From JAAFIP01 sp031428975 (GTDB taxonomy: Bacteria; Pseudomonadota; Gammaproteobacteria; Burkholderiales; Burkholderiaceae_C), in contig JANOYR010000062.1 of the NCBI GenBank assembly GCA_031428975.1, forward strand, positions 13,916 through 77,915: a DNA stretch of 64,000 nt, given 5' to 3'. The notes beneath the pieces are model-generated. The model was not told where the DNA came from. It did not search any database and saw nothing but the letters and a program-made list of their open reading frames with translations. Below, piece by piece: positions 49,787-58,832 of the stretch (position 1 is its first letter; each line of letters starts with the position of its first letter). Both the position numbers and the translations under genes were made by a program.

Positions 49787-51316
49787 ATGCCCTCAGCCAT
49801 GGATAATCAAGCCATGCCAACGCCGCACACCACCACCACCCCGATTGGCGCTACGCAGTTTTTGCGACTCTTGTATTGCACGCCGTTTTTCATGATGATT
49901 GCGCTGATTTTTGTCGAATCGGCGCTGGCCGCCAGCGTCACGTATTTTGTGATCCAAGCAGGTAAAGACATTGCCAACAACGCCTTTCGGGTCATGGATT
50001 TTGTGTGGATACTGCTGGCGCAAAGCATGAGCTATGTGCTACATGGCGTGAGCTGGATTTATGGCGAACGCGCAGGCTTTAGCGCCTTTGCGCGGTATAT
50101 GGCTGTTTTTAGCAAAGACAACCGCCACCAAACCAGCCTGCTCACCGACAAAGCCGTGCGCGAGCAAGTGGAGCCCTACCTCACCAACGAGACTTTTCAC
50201 CTGCTTTTTGAGCTCATGTATGAGCTCGAGAGTGGCCTGCAATTGTTCTTTGGCTTGCTGCTGTCGGCATTGGTGATTGGCAACGAGATTGATGGCGCAT
50301 TTCCTGTGGCTTATGGCATTATTTTTCTGTGTGTCATGCTGCTGCAGTTTTCGGTGCGCAATCCCGTCACGCGCCTGTATTTGGCCAACCAGCACATGAC
50401 CAACCGCTTGACGGCGCAAACCTACACCGCGTGGGACAACATTTACAGCGGCAACCTCTACAACTACCGCTTGTGGAGCAAGCGATTCAAGGCGCGGGTG
50501 CGCGATGCATTGCGGGCGCAGATCAATGCGATTTTGCTGCGCGAGGGGCTTAGTTCTGTAAGCGGTATATTTGGGTTGGTTGTGATTTTTGCCACCATGG
50601 CTTGGGTGGTGGCGCAAGACAGCGGCAACCTGCCCATGCTGGTAGCCATAGCCGCCACCCTGCCCAAACAAATTGAGATGACGCACGAAATCCATTCACT
50701 GGCACTGGGCTGGAACGACCTGATAGCCCTTTGGACACGCGCCACTGGCGTGGTCAATAACATGCACCCCAGCGCAGAGGAAGACCCGAAAGAACGCATT
50801 CAACACGACAAGCTGCAACTGCGCGAAGGCGCAACCAGCGTGGCATGTGAAAGCCTGCGCGACGCACTGGCGATTGCCCTTTTGCACCCCACAGGTCGTA
50901 TCAATGTGCGCGGCGAAAACGGCGCTGGCAAATCCACCCTGCTTTTGTCACTCAAAGCCGAGCTCAAAGGCCTAGCCTATTATTGGCCCACCGCAGACCG
51001 CTTGGCATTTGCTTTTTCGGCCAAAGACGAGGCTACGCGAATCGAGGCGCACGATGCGGATGAAGAAGATGGCGCGTCTTCTGATGCGGACGCTTTGACT
51101 GCCACAAACTCCGCGCGTAAAAAAGGCTTTTCTTCTGGCGAAACGCAAATCCGCGCCCTGCAAGAAATCGTTGCCCACACCCGCGCCAAGGTGTATTTGC
51201 TTGACGAATGGGATGCCAATTTAGATGCCGCCAATCGGGCGCGGGCATGGGCGTTGATCGACCAGTTGTCAGCCCGGGCTAGGGTGATTGAGATATCGCA
51301 TCGGGATGTAGTTTGA
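49787..51316 (+). CDS. ABC protein with fused membrane and compact ATPase domains (SbmA/YddA-like)
   Basis: 509 residues from the ATG at 49787; a second ATG at 49799 is also possible. About five or six membrane helices fill residues 20-290 (FMMIALIFVESALAASVTYFV, LFFGLLLSALVIG, AYGIIFLCVMLLQF, GIFGLVVIFATMAWVVA). The ATPase part is short: Walker A GENGAGKST, an acidic insert EAHDADEEDGASSDADA, signature FSSGETQ instead of LSGGQ, Walker B VYLLDEWDANLD and switch ISHRD. Only about 60 residues lie between Walker A and the signature. Substrate and direction unknown. Confidence 0.75.
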   Translation: MPSAMDNQAMPTPHTTTTPIGATQFLRLLYCTPFFMMIALIFVESALAASVTYFVIQAGKDIANNAFRVMDFVWILLAQSMSYVLHGVSWIYGERAGFSAFARYMAVFSKDNRHQTSLLTDKAVREQVEPYLTNETFHLLFELMYELESGLQLFFGLLLSALVIGNEIDGAFPVAYGIIFLCVMLLQFSVRNPVTRLYLANQHMTNRLTAQTYTAWDNIYSGNLYNYRLWSKRFKARVRDALRAQINAILLREGLSSVSGIFGLVVIFATMAWVVAQDSGNLPMLVAIAATLPKQIEMTHEIHSLALGWNDLIALWTRATGVVNNMHPSAEEDPKERIQHDKLQLREGATSVACESLRDALAIALLHPTGRINVRGENGAGKSTLLLSLKAELKGLAYYWPTADRLAFAFSAKDEATRIEAHDADEEDGASSDADALTATNSARKKGFSSGETQIRALQEIVAHTRAKVYLLDEWDANLDAANRARAWALIDQLSARARVIEISHRDVV

Positions 51317-51342
51317 GGTTGATTTTTTATACAGAAATCGAC

Positions 51343-51374
51343 TACGTCACCGTCAAATGGTCATAGTGTGCTAC
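51343..51374 (+). repeat. 32-bp repeat copy G
   Basis: 27 of 32 positions match. It lies between convergent ABC and LysR genes, near one edge of the catabolic unit. Confidence 0.8.
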
Positions 51375-51388
51375 TAAATTAGTTGAAA

Positions 51389-52378
51389 CTACATGACAGA
51401 TTTACTGACTTTTACTGCTTGTGATTGAAAGCTTTTTGCCTGCTGAATCGCCCTGACAAAATCCATGAAATGCTGGCTTGAAAGCGATGGGGGCCTCAAC
51501 CGATCGATAAAAAAAGACAACTCGTAGGGCAAGCGTGCAGAAAATTCAACCAAGCAAACATTCGACGGGCAATACTCTGTCGATGGGTATGAATGCAGCA
51601 ATGAAATGCCCACACCCAACCCCACAAAATGCATGGCAGATGCTGAGGTCGCGGTTTCCATCACGATGTTTGGCTGGCTTTTAGCTTTTGCAAATAGACG
51701 ATCCAAGGTTGGGCGCATGGCATTGCGCTTGGCCAATAGCACCAGTGGCTGTGCATGCAGATCTTGGGGAAATACCAGCGCTTGATTCGCTAATGGATGG
51801 CTTTTAGGCACAGCACACACCAAATGGCCAGAGCGAAACGGTAGCCGGGTTAAACCCGAAGTCAAACCAATCACGTCAGCCACACCAAGATCGGCCCGCT
51901 GATCGGCAACAAGCTCCAGCACTTCGGGCGTTGTAGTGATTTCCAAAGATATGCTGATTTGAGGACATTTTTGCAAGAACTGAGCGATACAGTTTTCTAA
52001 GAACCCTTGCGCTAAGGTCGGCGACGTTGCAATGCGCAGCACGCTAGATACGAGCTGCTCGCTGCTCTGATCACGTACAGCCCGCAAAGCCTGCAAAATA
52101 GGCACTAATTTTTCGTGCATGGCCAGTGCTTGGGCTGTCGGTGTCAAACCACCGCCTTGGTGCTGAAACAATGCAGTGCCCAACCGGCTCTCTAACTGGC
52201 CGATGCAACGGCTCACCGACGGTTGCGACACACCCAAACGCAATGCCGCTGTGGTTGTTTTACGCTCTTCTACGACAGCCACCAATGTTTCTAGATCACG
52301 CAAGCTTGCCCACTGCGTCAAACTGGCTAAGGATTGGCTCTGATTCGGTGGAATTTGTTGCTTGGTTGGATAGGGCAT
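51389..52378 (-). CDS. LysR-family regulator
   Basis: 329 residues from the ATG at 52378; a TTG at 52402 adds eight. HTH: LRDLETLVAVVEERKTTTAALRLGVSQPSVSRCIGQLESRLGTALFQHQGGGLTPTAQ. Divergent from the Bug - lyase - SDR operon, its probable target. Confidence 0.9.
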   Translation of the reverse strand: MPYPTKQQIPPNQSQSLASLTQWASLRDLETLVAVVEERKTTTAALRLGVSQPSVSRCIGQLESRLGTALFQHQGGGLTPTAQALAMHEKLVPILQALRAVRDQSSEQLVSSVLRIATSPTLAQGFLENCIAQFLQKCPQISISLEITTTPEVLELVADQRADLGVADVIGLTSGLTRLPFRSGHLVCAVPKSHPLANQALVFPQDLHAQPLVLLAKRNAMRPTLDRLFAKAKSQPNIVMETATSASAMHFVGLGVGISLLHSYPSTEYCPSNVCLVEFSARLPYELSFFIDRLRPPSLSSQHFMDFVRAIQQAKSFQSQAVKVSKSVM

Positions 52379-52405
52379 AGCTAGCACTAAACGGTATGTC
52401 AAAAG

Positions 52406-52439
52406 TGCATTCTATTAGGGAAATGCATAGGTTGTATGC
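52406..52439. promoter_or_regulatory. Two overlapping dyads before the Bug operon
   Basis: TGCATT-N10-AATGCA (52406-52427) and GCATA-N5-TATGC (52425-52439) share bases. Both lie in the gap between the divergent LysR and Bug genes and could be activation and recognition sites of the regulator. Confidence 0.4.
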
Positions 52440-52495
52440 TTTTTATTAATCGTACAGTCTCCTCCGTACACCCTTACTTTGCAACGGAGAATCAC

Positions 52496-53482
52496 ATGCA
52501 AGCAGTCAACCATTCGCGCCGCAGCACGCTCTTTTTAGCCTTAGCTGGCCTACTAAGCCCCACAGTTGCCAAAGCGCAAAATTACCCATCTAAGCCCCTC
52601 ACAATCATCGTGCCTTGGTCGGCAGGGGGCAGCGCTGATTTTGCTAGTCGGCTGCTTGCTGTAGAGCTGGGCAAACAGCTTGGTCAAAGTGTTTCTATAG
52701 AGAACGTGAGCGGTGGCGGCGGCCTTATTGGCATGAACAAAGCCGCCAATGCTGCTCCAGACGGCCATACTTTGTATTGGGGCGGTACTGAAATGTATGT
52801 CCCGCCTATGGTCAATCCCAATATCAAGCACGACTGGAAACTGCTTTTTAAACCCATCGGTCGCGTTCTGGACAACTCAATGCTGCTCGTCACCCGCGCA
52901 AATTCAGCCTTTTCAACTATGGAGGAAATGCTGGCAGTTGCTAGAAAAAATCCAGGCAAGTTAACGTATGCCACACCTGGAATTTCCACTGGGCAGCATT
53001 TTTTAGGGGAAATGCTGCGTGACAAAGCGCGCATTGCCATCGTTCATATCCCTTACCGAGGTGGTGCACAAATTGTGACTGACTTGCTGGGAGGGCAAGT
53101 CGACATGGCAGTGTTGATTGGTGTCACGGCTATGCCCCATTTAAAGAGCGGGAAATTAAAAGCGCTGGCCATTGCAGACACCACGCGCAACCCCTCATTT
53201 CCCAGCGTTCCTACCTTCAATGAAATCAAAGGCTTGACAGGTTTGGTGTTGAATGCCTCAGCCGCTTTGTATGTGCCACTGAACACTCCGCAAGCAACTG
53301 TAGACAAAATTGAAGCGGCATTGCGCACCAGCCTTCTTAACCCAGACATTCAAAAGAAAATCGCAGATGCAGCCGCTGTATTGCGTTACACACCAGCAAA
53401 AGACATGACCAAGTTTGCCAATGACGATGCTGCCAAATACAAACGTATCGTCGATATTGCAAAAATTGTGGTGACAGAATGA
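52496..53482 (+). CDS. Bug-family TTT receptor
   Basis: Periplasmic receptor of 328 residues. The ATG at 52496 follows CGGAGA. Signal region HSRRSTLFLALAGLLSPTVAKAQ has a Tat-like twin Arg. Motifs: LTIIVPWSAGGSADFASRLLA, IENVSGGGGLIGMNKAAN, YATPGISTGQHFLGE and HIPYRGGAQIV. Its stop overlaps the lyase start (ATGA), so uptake and breakdown are made together. Confidence 0.9.
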   Translation: MQAVNHSRRSTLFLALAGLLSPTVAKAQNYPSKPLTIIVPWSAGGSADFASRLLAVELGKQLGQSVSIENVSGGGGLIGMNKAANAAPDGHTLYWGGTEMYVPPMVNPNIKHDWKLLFKPIGRVLDNSMLLVTRANSAFSTMEEMLAVARKNPGKLTYATPGISTGQHFLGEMLRDKARIAIVHIPYRGGAQIVTDLLGGQVDMAVLIGVTAMPHLKSGKLKALAIADTTRNPSFPSVPTFNEIKGLTGLVLNASAALYVPLNTPQATVDKIEAALRTSLLNPDIQKKIADAAAVLRYTPAKDMTKFANDDAAKYKRIVDIAKIVVTE

Positions 53483-54837
53483 TGCGCAGCGATTTAAGCG
53501 GTGTGGGCTTGTTTGGCTCGATTTTTTTCAAGCGCTGGCTCAATCCGCAAGCGCTGGCGATGTGGAACGATACCGCGACGCTAACGAGCTGGATCGAGGT
53601 TGAGCTGGCGTTAGCGAGAGCACAAGCCGATTGTGGGCTGATTCCGAAACAGGTAAGTGAGCAAATGGCGGCAACTTTTTCAGTGGCTCGCATTGACACA
53701 GTCGAACTGCAAAAAGGCATGGATACCACCATGCATCCTTTTGTGCCTTTGCTGCACCAACTTGAAAAACTTTGTGGCGACGAAGCGGCCAGTTACTTGC
53801 ATTGGGGTGCTACAACACAAAATATTTTTGACACGGCAACTGCGTTGCGCCTCAAACGCACACACACACTGATGGCGCAACTTTTGAATGACGCTATTGC
53901 GCAAACTGCCGTATTGGCCATTGAATACCGCGATACTCCACAGGCAGGGCGTACGCATGGGCAGCATGCTCTGCCCATTACCTTTGGATTTAAGCTGGCT
54001 GCTTGGCGATCAGAGTTGCGTCGAATGCGTGATCGCTTGTGTGGTGCATCTCTAAGCGCCTTTATGGTCTCTATGGGCGGTGCAGTGGGCTGCTATTCAG
54101 CTATGGGAGGCAAAGGACGTGAAGTGCAATTGCGCATGGCCGTTTTACTGGATTTGTCGAACCATGAAATTCCAGTGCGCAGCGCCGGCGACGGGCCACT
54201 GCATTACATGGGTTTGCTGGCTATGCTGGCCACAACGGTAGAAAAAATTGCTGAAGAATTTATTTTTTTTCAGCGCACCGAAATTGCCGAAGCAGGCGAA
54301 AAATTCCATGATGGCAAAATCGGCAGCTCGACTATGGCGCAAAAGCGCAATCCACAACAAGCGCAAGATCTGTGCGTATTGGCGCGTAGCCTTCGCGGAC
54401 GTATGCAGCTGCTGCAAGATGCCGCTGTTCGCTCGAATGAAGGCGACTCTACTGCGAGTAGCTTGGCAGATATCGCCATAGCGGAGATGGCCGTGTTGGG
54501 CGTTTCAATGCTGGATCGCTTGCTCAGCTTATTGCGGATGGCCAGCGTAGACCCTATCGCCATGCAGCGCAATTTAGACGTATCAGGCGGGCTCATCATG
54601 TCTGAAGCCGTGATGATGGCTTTGGCTAAAAAAGTAGGCCGCCATGCGGCGCATCGCATACTCTACGATGTGGCGCAGTCAGTGCAGGAAGCAAAAGGAA
54701 GTTTTGAAAAACTACTCAATCTTCAGCCCGAAGTCAACACTGTGTTGTCAGCACAAGATATTGCGAATTTATTGAATCCAGAGAATTACTTAGGAGAATC
54801 CGCTTTGTGCGTGAATGAAGAGGTTATAAAAAAATGA
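53479..54837 (+). CDS. Fumarase/aspartase-superfamily lyase (PcaB/argininosuccinate-lyase-like)
   Basis: Homotetrameric-type lyase of 452 residues. Family signature SSTMAQKRNPQQAQDL, the flexible loop with catalytic Ser; also YLHWGATTQNIFDTATALRL and RTHGQHALPITFG. The form is closest to 3-carboxy-muconate cycloisomerase and related C-N or C-O lyases. Its partners are a receptor and an SDR rather than protocatechuate genes, so another substrate, such as a substituted dicarboxylate, is likely. Starts ATGATG; either Met may be used. Confidence 0.82.
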   Translation: MMRSDLSGVGLFGSIFFKRWLNPQALAMWNDTATLTSWIEVELALARAQADCGLIPKQVSEQMAATFSVARIDTVELQKGMDTTMHPFVPLLHQLEKLCGDEAASYLHWGATTQNIFDTATALRLKRTHTLMAQLLNDAIAQTAVLAIEYRDTPQAGRTHGQHALPITFGFKLAAWRSELRRMRDRLCGASLSAFMVSMGGAVGCYSAMGGKGREVQLRMAVLLDLSNHEIPVRSAGDGPLHYMGLLAMLATTVEKIAEEFIFFQRTEIAEAGEKFHDGKIGSSTMAQKRNPQQAQDLCVLARSLRGRMQLLQDAAVRSNEGDSTASSLADIAIAEMAVLGVSMLDRLLSLLRMASVDPIAMQRNLDVSGGLIMSEAVMMALAKKVGRHAAHRILYDVAQSVQEAKGSFEKLLNLQPEVNTVLSAQDIANLLNPENYLGESALCVNEEVIKK

Positions 54838-55586
54838 CTTCAACATCCGCTATTTACCCCTCGCTGGTTGGACAGCATATACTGATTACAGGTGGCGCTA
54901 CAGGCATCGGAGCCGCCATGGTACAAGCCTTTATGCAGCAGCAATCTCGCGTTAGTTTTTTAGACATTAACGGCGCTGCAGGTATCCAATTGTCGCAAGC
55001 TAATGGGGCAACATTCCACCATTGTGATTTAACTGACACCAACCAACTCAAGCAGGTGATTGCGTCTTGCGAGGCAAAATTTGGCACGGTGAATGTGCTT
55101 GTTAATAATGCAGCAAGCGATGACCGACATGGTATCGCCTCGGTTACGCGCAGTTATTTTGACCAACAGATTGCGGTCAATCTTTCGCACCAGTTTTTCG
55201 CTATTCAATCTGTTATCGAAGGCATGAAACGCGCCAAGCATGGCAGCATCGTCAATATGGGCAGCATCACCTCAGTCTTGGGCATGACGGGCCTGCCCGT
55301 TTATGCAGCAGCCAAGGGCGCAACCGTTGGGATGACGCGTGCACTGGCCAAAGAGCTTGGCACTTACGGCATCCGAGTCAATTGCGTGATTCCCGGCTGG
55401 GTAAAAACGCCGCGACAAGAGCAATTGTGGATTACCCCAGAAGCAACCACCACCATGATGCAAGCGCAGGCACTCAAAGAGTGGATTATGCCCTTGGACA
55501 TCGCCAATATGGTGCTATTTCTAGCCAGCGACCAAGCACGTATGTGCACCGCGCAATGCTACACAGTTGACGCTGGGTGGACATGA
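54834..55586 (+). CDS. Short-chain dehydrogenase/reductase
   Basis: 250 residues. HILITGGATGIGAAMVQAF for cofactor, VLVNNAASDDRHG, Ser in VNMGSITSVLG and Tyr-x3-Lys in PVYAAAKGATVGM; the tail DAGWT is standard. ATGA overlap with the lyase. The residue pattern after the glycine loop (FLDINGAAG) favours NAD+. Substrate unknown. Confidence 0.9.
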   Translation: MTSTSAIYPSLVGQHILITGGATGIGAAMVQAFMQQQSRVSFLDINGAAGIQLSQANGATFHHCDLTDTNQLKQVIASCEAKFGTVNVLVNNAASDDRHGIASVTRSYFDQQIAVNLSHQFFAIQSVIEGMKRAKHGSIVNMGSITSVLGMTGLPVYAAAKGATVGMTRALAKELGTYGIRVNCVIPGWVKTPRQEQLWITPEATTTMMQAQALKEWIMPLDIANMVLFLASDQARMCTAQCYTVDAGWT

Positions 55587-55604
55587 TTTTTATAAATTAA
55601 CCGT

Positions 55605-55636
55605 AATGTCACCGTCATATGGTCATTCAGCGCTAT
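55605..55636 (+). repeat. 32-bp repeat copy H
   Basis: 27 of 32 match; the first 22 bases are perfect and the changes cluster at positions 23-27. It lies between convergent SDR and hom genes, at the right edge of the inserted unit. Confidence 0.82.
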
Positions 55637-55647
55637 CAAAAAGTGAC

Positions 55648-56982
55648 TTACGCCAATTCTTCCTTGCGAATCCGCACAATCGGCGCTAGTACGCTGTGCA
55701 GCGCCTGCATTTGCGCCATGGCGGCATCCATCACCGCTTCTTTGCAGTCGTGAGTCAAGATGATGAGGTCGGTAAACGCCGCGCCTTCGCCGCCTACTTC
55801 GTCGGCTTCGCGCTGCAGCACCGCGTCGATGCTGATGCCTGCGTTGGCCACAATGCCCGTGACTTGGGCGAGTACGCCCGCCTCGTCGGCTAGGCGCAAA
55901 CGCAGGTAATAGCTGGTCACCACATCGGCCATGGGCAACACGCGCACATCGCTCATGGCATTATGCTGAAACGCCAAATACGGCACACGGTGTGCTGCGT
56001 CTGCGCTGGCTAGTCGCGCTATGTCAACCAAGTCTGCTATCACAGCGCTAGCAGTCGGTTCAGATCCTGCGCCTTTGCCGTAATACAGCGTGGTGCCCAC
56101 GGCATCGCCTTGCACCATCACGGCATTCATAGCGCCTTCTACATTCGCAATCAGGCGTTTAGCTGGCACTAGGGTGGGATGCACACGCAGTTCAATCCCA
56201 GTGTCTACCCGTTTAGAGATGCCCAAAAGCTTGATGCGGTAGCCCAATTGTTCAGCGTATTTGATGTCTTGAGCGGCAAGTTTGGTAATGCCTTCTACAT
56301 AGGCTTTGTCAAACTGCACAGGAGTGCCAAAAGCAATGGCGCTCATGATGCTGGCTTTGTGCGCTGCGTCCACGCCTTCGATGTCAAAGGTCGGGTCGGC
56401 CTCGGCATAGCCCAGTTTTTGCGCTTCTTTGAGCACGGTGGCAAAGTCTAGGCCTTTGCTGCGCATCTCTGACAAAATGAAATTGGTGGTGCCGTTGATG
56501 ATGCCCGCCACCCACTGGATGCGGTTAGCCGTGAGGCCTTCGCGCAGGCTCTTGATGATCGGTATGCCGCCAGCCACTGCGGCTTCAAACATCACCATCA
56601 CGCCCAAACCACCACGCGCTTCTTGCGCGGCTTTGAAAATCTCAGTGCCATGCACCGCCAGCAACGCTTTGTTGGCTGTGACCACGTGTTTGCCAGCGGC
56701 TATGGCCTCTAGCACCAGCGCCTTGGCAATGCCGTAGCCGCCAATGAGCTCAATGACCACGTCAATTTCAGGGTTGGCAATGATGGCCCGCGCATCGGCC
56801 ACCACCTGGGCGGTGTCGCCCACCACCGCTTTGGCACGGGCGGTGTCAAGGTCGGCCACGGTATGGATGCGAATGCCGCAGCCTGCGCGGCGTGCTATCT
56901 CGTCTTGGTTGCGCTGCAACACGTTGAACACGCCGCTGCCGACGGTGCCGATGCCTAAAAGGCCTACTTGGATACTTTTCAT
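55648..56982 (-). CDS. hom: Homoserine dehydrogenase
   Basis: Makes homoserine from aspartate semialdehyde for threonine and methionine. 444 residues: NAD(P) domain with VGLLGIGTVGSGVFNVL, catalytic part with NGTTNFILSEMRSKG, AEADPTFDIEGVDAAHKASIM, and a C-terminal ACT domain (YYLRLRLADEAGVLAQVTGIVANAGISID) for feedback by threonine. Follows alaA on the same strand. Confidence 0.95.
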   Translation of the reverse strand: MKSIQVGLLGIGTVGSGVFNVLQRNQDEIARRAGCGIRIHTVADLDTARAKAVVGDTAQVVADARAIIANPEIDVVIELIGGYGIAKALVLEAIAAGKHVVTANKALLAVHGTEIFKAAQEARGGLGVMVMFEAAVAGGIPIIKSLREGLTANRIQWVAGIINGTTNFILSEMRSKGLDFATVLKEAQKLGYAEADPTFDIEGVDAAHKASIMSAIAFGTPVQFDKAYVEGITKLAAQDIKYAEQLGYRIKLLGISKRVDTGIELRVHPTLVPAKRLIANVEGAMNAVMVQGDAVGTTLYYGKGAGSEPTASAVIADLVDIARLASADAAHRVPYLAFQHNAMSDVRVLPMADVVTSYYLRLRLADEAGVLAQVTGIVANAGISIDAVLQREADEVGGEGAAFTDLIILTHDCKEAVMDAAMAQMQALHSVLAPIVRIRKEELA

Positions 56983-57006
56983 GGTGGATTTAAAGAAAAT
57001 TATGCG

Positions 57007-57038
57007 AATGTCACGGTCATATGGTCAAAGCTTGCTAT
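57007..57038 (-). repeat. 32-bp repeat copy I, overlapping the end of alaA
   Basis: 29 of 32 positions match. It covers the last codons (NSKL) and the TGA stop of alaA and most of the 42-bp gap to hom. Confidence 0.82.
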
Positions 57039-58251
57039 TATTTCTGTAGCTTTCAAGAAACTTGGCAATGCGGTTAATCGCCTCGCGCAGGTCGTCTTCA
57101 TGCGGCAAAAACACAATGCGAAAGTGGTCTGGCGCAGGCCAGTTAAAGCCCGTGCCCTGCACCAGCATGACGCGTGTGGCTTTGAGCAGCTCTAGGAAAA
57201 ATAGGCGGTCGTCTTTGATCGGGTATACTGCGGGGTCGAGCTTAGGAAACATGTACAGCGCCGCCTGCGGCTTGACACAGCTCACCCCGGGTATGGCGGT
57301 AATCAGCTCGTAGGCCAAATCGCGCTGGCGGCGCAAGCGCCCGCCTTCGCAGACCAAATCGTTGATGCTTTGGTAGCCGCCCAGCGCGGTTTGAATCGCC
57401 CATTGACCCGGCACATTGGAGCACAGCTTCATGTTGCTGAGCATATTCAGGCCTTCAATGTAGTCACGCGCCACTGACTTGTCGCCCGAGACCACCATCC
57501 AACCTGCGCGGTAGCCGCAGGAGCGGTAACTTTTGCTCAGGGAATTGAAAGTAAGCGTGAGCACATCGGTCGACATGCTGGCAATCGCCGTGTGTTTCAC
57601 GCCGTCATAGAGCACCTTGTCGTACACCTCGTCGGCCAAAATCACCAAGCCGTGTTCACGGGCAATGGCAATAATGCCGCGCAGCAGTTCGTTGCTGTAC
57701 AAAACGCCTGTAGGGTTGTTGGGGTTAATCACCACAATGCCCTTGGTGCGGGGCGTTATTTTGGCGCGGATGTCGTCTAAGTTGGGCATCCAGCCATTGG
57801 CCTCGTCGCACACATAGTGCACCGGAGTGCCGCCAGACAGGCTGGTAGCCGCCGTCCACAGCGGGTAGTCGGGCATGGGCAGCAATAGCTCGTCGCCATT
57901 GTCCAGCAAGGCATTGGTGGCAGAAGTAATCAAGTCGCTTGCCCCATTGCCAAGGTAAATATCCTCCAGCGTCACACCTGCAATGCCCTGCTTTTGGGTC
58001 TCGTGCATCACCGCTTTGCGGGCCGCAAATATGCCTTTGCTATCCGAGTAGCCCGCAGAATTGGGCAGGTTGCGGATCATGTCTTGCTGGATTTCCTCGG
58101 GCGCGTCAAAACCAAACACCGCGAGGTTGCCCAAATTGAGTTTGATGATCTTTTGGCCTTCGTCTTCCATTTTTTTCGCGGCATCCATGATCGGACCGCG
58201 AATGTCATAAAGCACGTTGGCGAGCTTGGCGGATTTTTGTATGGTTTTCAT
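57025..58251 (-). CDS. alaA: Alanine-synthesising aminotransferase AlaA-type (class I/II PLP)
   Basis: 408 residues. PLP lysine in LTFNSLSKSYRSCGYRAGWMV; YLGNGASDLITSATNALLDNGDELL, INPNNPTGVLYS and FRIVFLPHEDD are typical of AlaA. It makes alanine from pyruvate with glutamate. The upstream position beside hom and thrC is common in betaproteobacteria. Its C-terminal NSKL and stop come from a repeat copy. Confidence 0.9.
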   Translation of the reverse strand: MKTIQKSAKLANVLYDIRGPIMDAAKKMEDEGQKIIKLNLGNLAVFGFDAPEEIQQDMIRNLPNSAGYSDSKGIFAARKAVMHETQKQGIAGVTLEDIYLGNGASDLITSATNALLDNGDELLLPMPDYPLWTAATSLSGGTPVHYVCDEANGWMPNLDDIRAKITPRTKGIVVINPNNPTGVLYSNELLRGIIAIAREHGLVILADEVYDKVLYDGVKHTAIASMSTDVLTLTFNSLSKSYRSCGYRAGWMVVSGDKSVARDYIEGLNMLSNMKLCSNVPGQWAIQTALGGYQSINDLVCEGGRLRRQRDLAYELITAIPGVSCVKPQAALYMFPKLDPAVYPIKDDRLFFLELLKATRVMLVQGTGFNWPAPDHFRIVFLPHEDDLREAINRIAKFLESYRNNSKL

Positions 58252-58341
58252 AAAACCTCAGATGAACCTTGCTAGATGCGGAAAACCTATAATTTGACCA
58301 CACTTCCACCCCATTTTTGTGCACTGCACACAAGGCCATTG

Positions 58342-58734
58342 ATGAAACTTCAGCCCGATAAATCCGACACCACCATCATCAATGGCTACGGCGCAGGCTG
58401 GGTCAGCATTGGCAGCGTGGTGGCGGGTGTGCCCAGCCTAGAAAAAGTGAGTGCCAGCGTGGTCATAGGCTCGCGCGGCGAGCGACTGGACTGGGCGGGT
58501 GTGGGGTTTGATGCCTTAACTGCTGCGCATTTTGAGGCTTTGGCATCTCTTAAGCCTGAATTGGTGGTCTTTGGAAGTGGCACCAAGCTACGTTTCTCTC
58601 ACCCCAGCTTACAGCGTGCCCTGATGGCCGCGCACATTGGGCTTGAAACCATGGACACGCTGGCTGCCTGCCGTACTTACAACATTTTGGCCGGTGAAGG
58701 ACGGCATGTGGTAGCCGTTCTGCTGCTTAGCTAG
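58342..58734 (+). CDS. Mth938/NDUFAF3-family protein
   Basis: 130 residues from the ATG at 58342 (MKLQPDKSDTTIINGYGAGW). Conserved ELVVFGSGTKLRFSHPSLQRALMAAHIGLETMDTLAACRTYNILAGEGRHVVAVLL matches the family shared with a mitochondrial complex I assembly factor. Molecular role in bacteria unclear. Divergent from alaA, followed by prxQ. Confidence 0.88.
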   Translation: MKLQPDKSDTTIINGYGAGWVSIGSVVAGVPSLEKVSASVVIGSRGERLDWAGVGFDALTAAHFEALASLKPELVVFGSGTKLRFSHPSLQRALMAAHIGLETMDTLAACRTYNILAGEGRHVVAVLLLS

Positions 58735-58832
58735 GGCTTTAGTTTCCCCGAAACTGACAATTTTGGGTTAAAATACGAGGTTGTTCTCGGGGCAACACAA
58801 CCCCGCACCTTCATACCGACAGAGAGTAGCAC

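Noticed and set aside
51389..52402. TTG start for the LysR gene at 52402
   Set aside because: The ATG at 52378 gives a normal LysR N terminus and leaves the dyads outside the gene.
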